64,000 bases of DNA from assembly GCF_947507565.1 (NCBI RefSeq), contig NC_089192.1, forward strand, positions 372,001-436,000, written 5' to 3'. Positions 63,386-64,000 of the stretch are shown in pieces. Source of the DNA: Oscarella lobularis. Its lineage: Eukaryota > Porifera > Homoscleromorpha > Homosclerophorida > Oscarellidae. Position 1 is the stretch's first letter. Every line of letters starts with the position of its first letter. The notes below the pieces were generated by a model. That model was not told where the DNA came from. It did no database searches and saw only the letters and a program-made list of their open reading frames with translations. A program made the translations under genes and the position numbers.

Positions 63386-64000
63386 TAAATAGGCCCTACC
63401 TCTGCAGAGGCTCTAGAGTTGCCTCCCCGCGTAAGGCTGAGCACTGGCGGGTAAATCAGTGACGCCCCTTGGAATTGCACCTGCGAGTGGACTGACATCC
63501 CGGCTGCCACTCGCAGTCCAAGGCTCGGAGCCAGGAGGTTAAACGGGCTCATCCTCCGCGGGGGAGTCTGGAGTGACCCCACGAGTCTTTGACTCACAGC
63601 AGGTGCCCACCTGGCCTTGTCCCGTTTGGGCGAGGGGGTGGATGGAGGAAAGGGGAAACTATGCTAAAATTTTCTTTAACATCCGGGACTTTAATATCCC
63701 GGATGTACGATTTTCAAACAAACATAGTTTCCCCTCTCCTCCATCCACCCCCTCGCCCCAATGGGGCAAGGCCAGGTGGGCACCTGCTGTGAGTCAAAGA
63801 CTCGTGGGGTCACTCCAGACTCCCCCGCGGAGGATGAGCCCGTTTAACCTCCTGGCTCCAAGCCTTGGACTGCGAGTGGCAGCTGGGATGTCAGTCCACT
63901 CGCAGGTGCAATTCCAAGGGGCGTCACTGATTTACCCGCCAGTGCTCAGCCTTACGCGGGGAGGCAACTCTAGAGCCTCTGCAGAGGTAGGGCCTATTTA
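63386..64000. repeat. Long inverted repeat (foldback-type element), right end cut by the window
   Basis: The arm 63386-63663 is the near-perfect reverse complement of 63723-64000 (278 bp each, centre about 63693), around a 59-bp loop. The loop holds its own 10-bp hairpin, acatccggga at 63679-63688 with tcccggatgt at 63697-63706. The arms differ at scattered positions, so it is not a simple cloning or assembly palindrome. No protein-coding capacity is seen. It is most likely a foldback or MITE-like non-autonomous DNA element; its right end and flanking duplication lie beyond the window. Confidence 0.8.

Overview
The window looks like nuclear DNA from an early-branching animal with a compact genome, most likely a sponge; a homoscleromorph such as Oscarella is my best guess. 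This is an inference. The genes are clear animal orthologues (ST7, BBS7, TM9SF1, SPAG6, Aurora kinase, tribbles, ASAP, MCU, EEF1A). Most introns are about 45-65 bp, and neighbouring genes lie tens to a few hundred bases apart. I saw no LTR or viral elements, CRISPR, rRNA or tRNA. There is one 200-base N gap at 51020-51219.

Layout: 1-2122 ST7 (cut by the window start); 2272-4454 a 26/29-kDa-type cysteine protease; 4455-6065 unassigned; 6310-11214 two tandem adaptor-like genes on the minus strand; 11768-15587 three secreted collagen-stalk H-type lectins on the plus strand; 16035-18998 a VPS9-domain gene; 19032-22306 BBS7; 22340-24900 TM9SF1; 24988-26928 a DGLUCY-like gene; 27027-29065 a Ras-association/FPPPP protein; 29520-30790 an RraA-like protein; 30845-32970 FAM234; 33083-36378 PRPF40; 36534-38713 SPAG6; 39026-40554 Aurora kinase; 40809-42574 and 43025-45757 two poly(A)-binding proteins; 45873-48448 CFP1/CXXC1; 48784-49985 tribbles; 50509-54499 ASAP; 54827-56115 MCU; 56184-57437 a PhyH dioxygenase; 57728-59419 EEF1A; 59565-60393 an MPV17-family protein; 60494-62809 a receptor tyrosine kinase; 63386-64000 a long inverted repeat that runs off the window.

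The most unusual stretch is 6066-15587. A unit made of an adaptor gene plus the upstream region of a lectin gene was duplicated in tandem. The seam is visible at 8966-8971, and the first copy keeps an orphan lectin promoter. A second, overlapping duplication made lectins C and D and left a decayed copy of lectin E's first exon between them. The lectins (signal peptide, cysteine-rich neck, Gly-X-Y stalk, H-type lectin) resemble recognition molecules. The divergent adaptors carry an IPT/TIG-like domain, tyrosine motifs and proline-rich SH3 ligands. A recognition-plus-signalling cluster is a reasonable but unproven reading.

Elsewhere most genes are housekeeping. Many are paired head to head with 30-300 bp between start codons: BBS7/TM9SF1, FAM234/PRPF40, SPAG6/Aurora and MCU/PhyH. 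Points of interest include a PHD-less CFP1, a tribbles gene with an apparent frameshift and an early stop before its COP1 motif, GC-AG introns, an A-rich 5' leader on the poly(A)-binding protein gene, and an RFX X-box beside the ciliary gene SPAG6.
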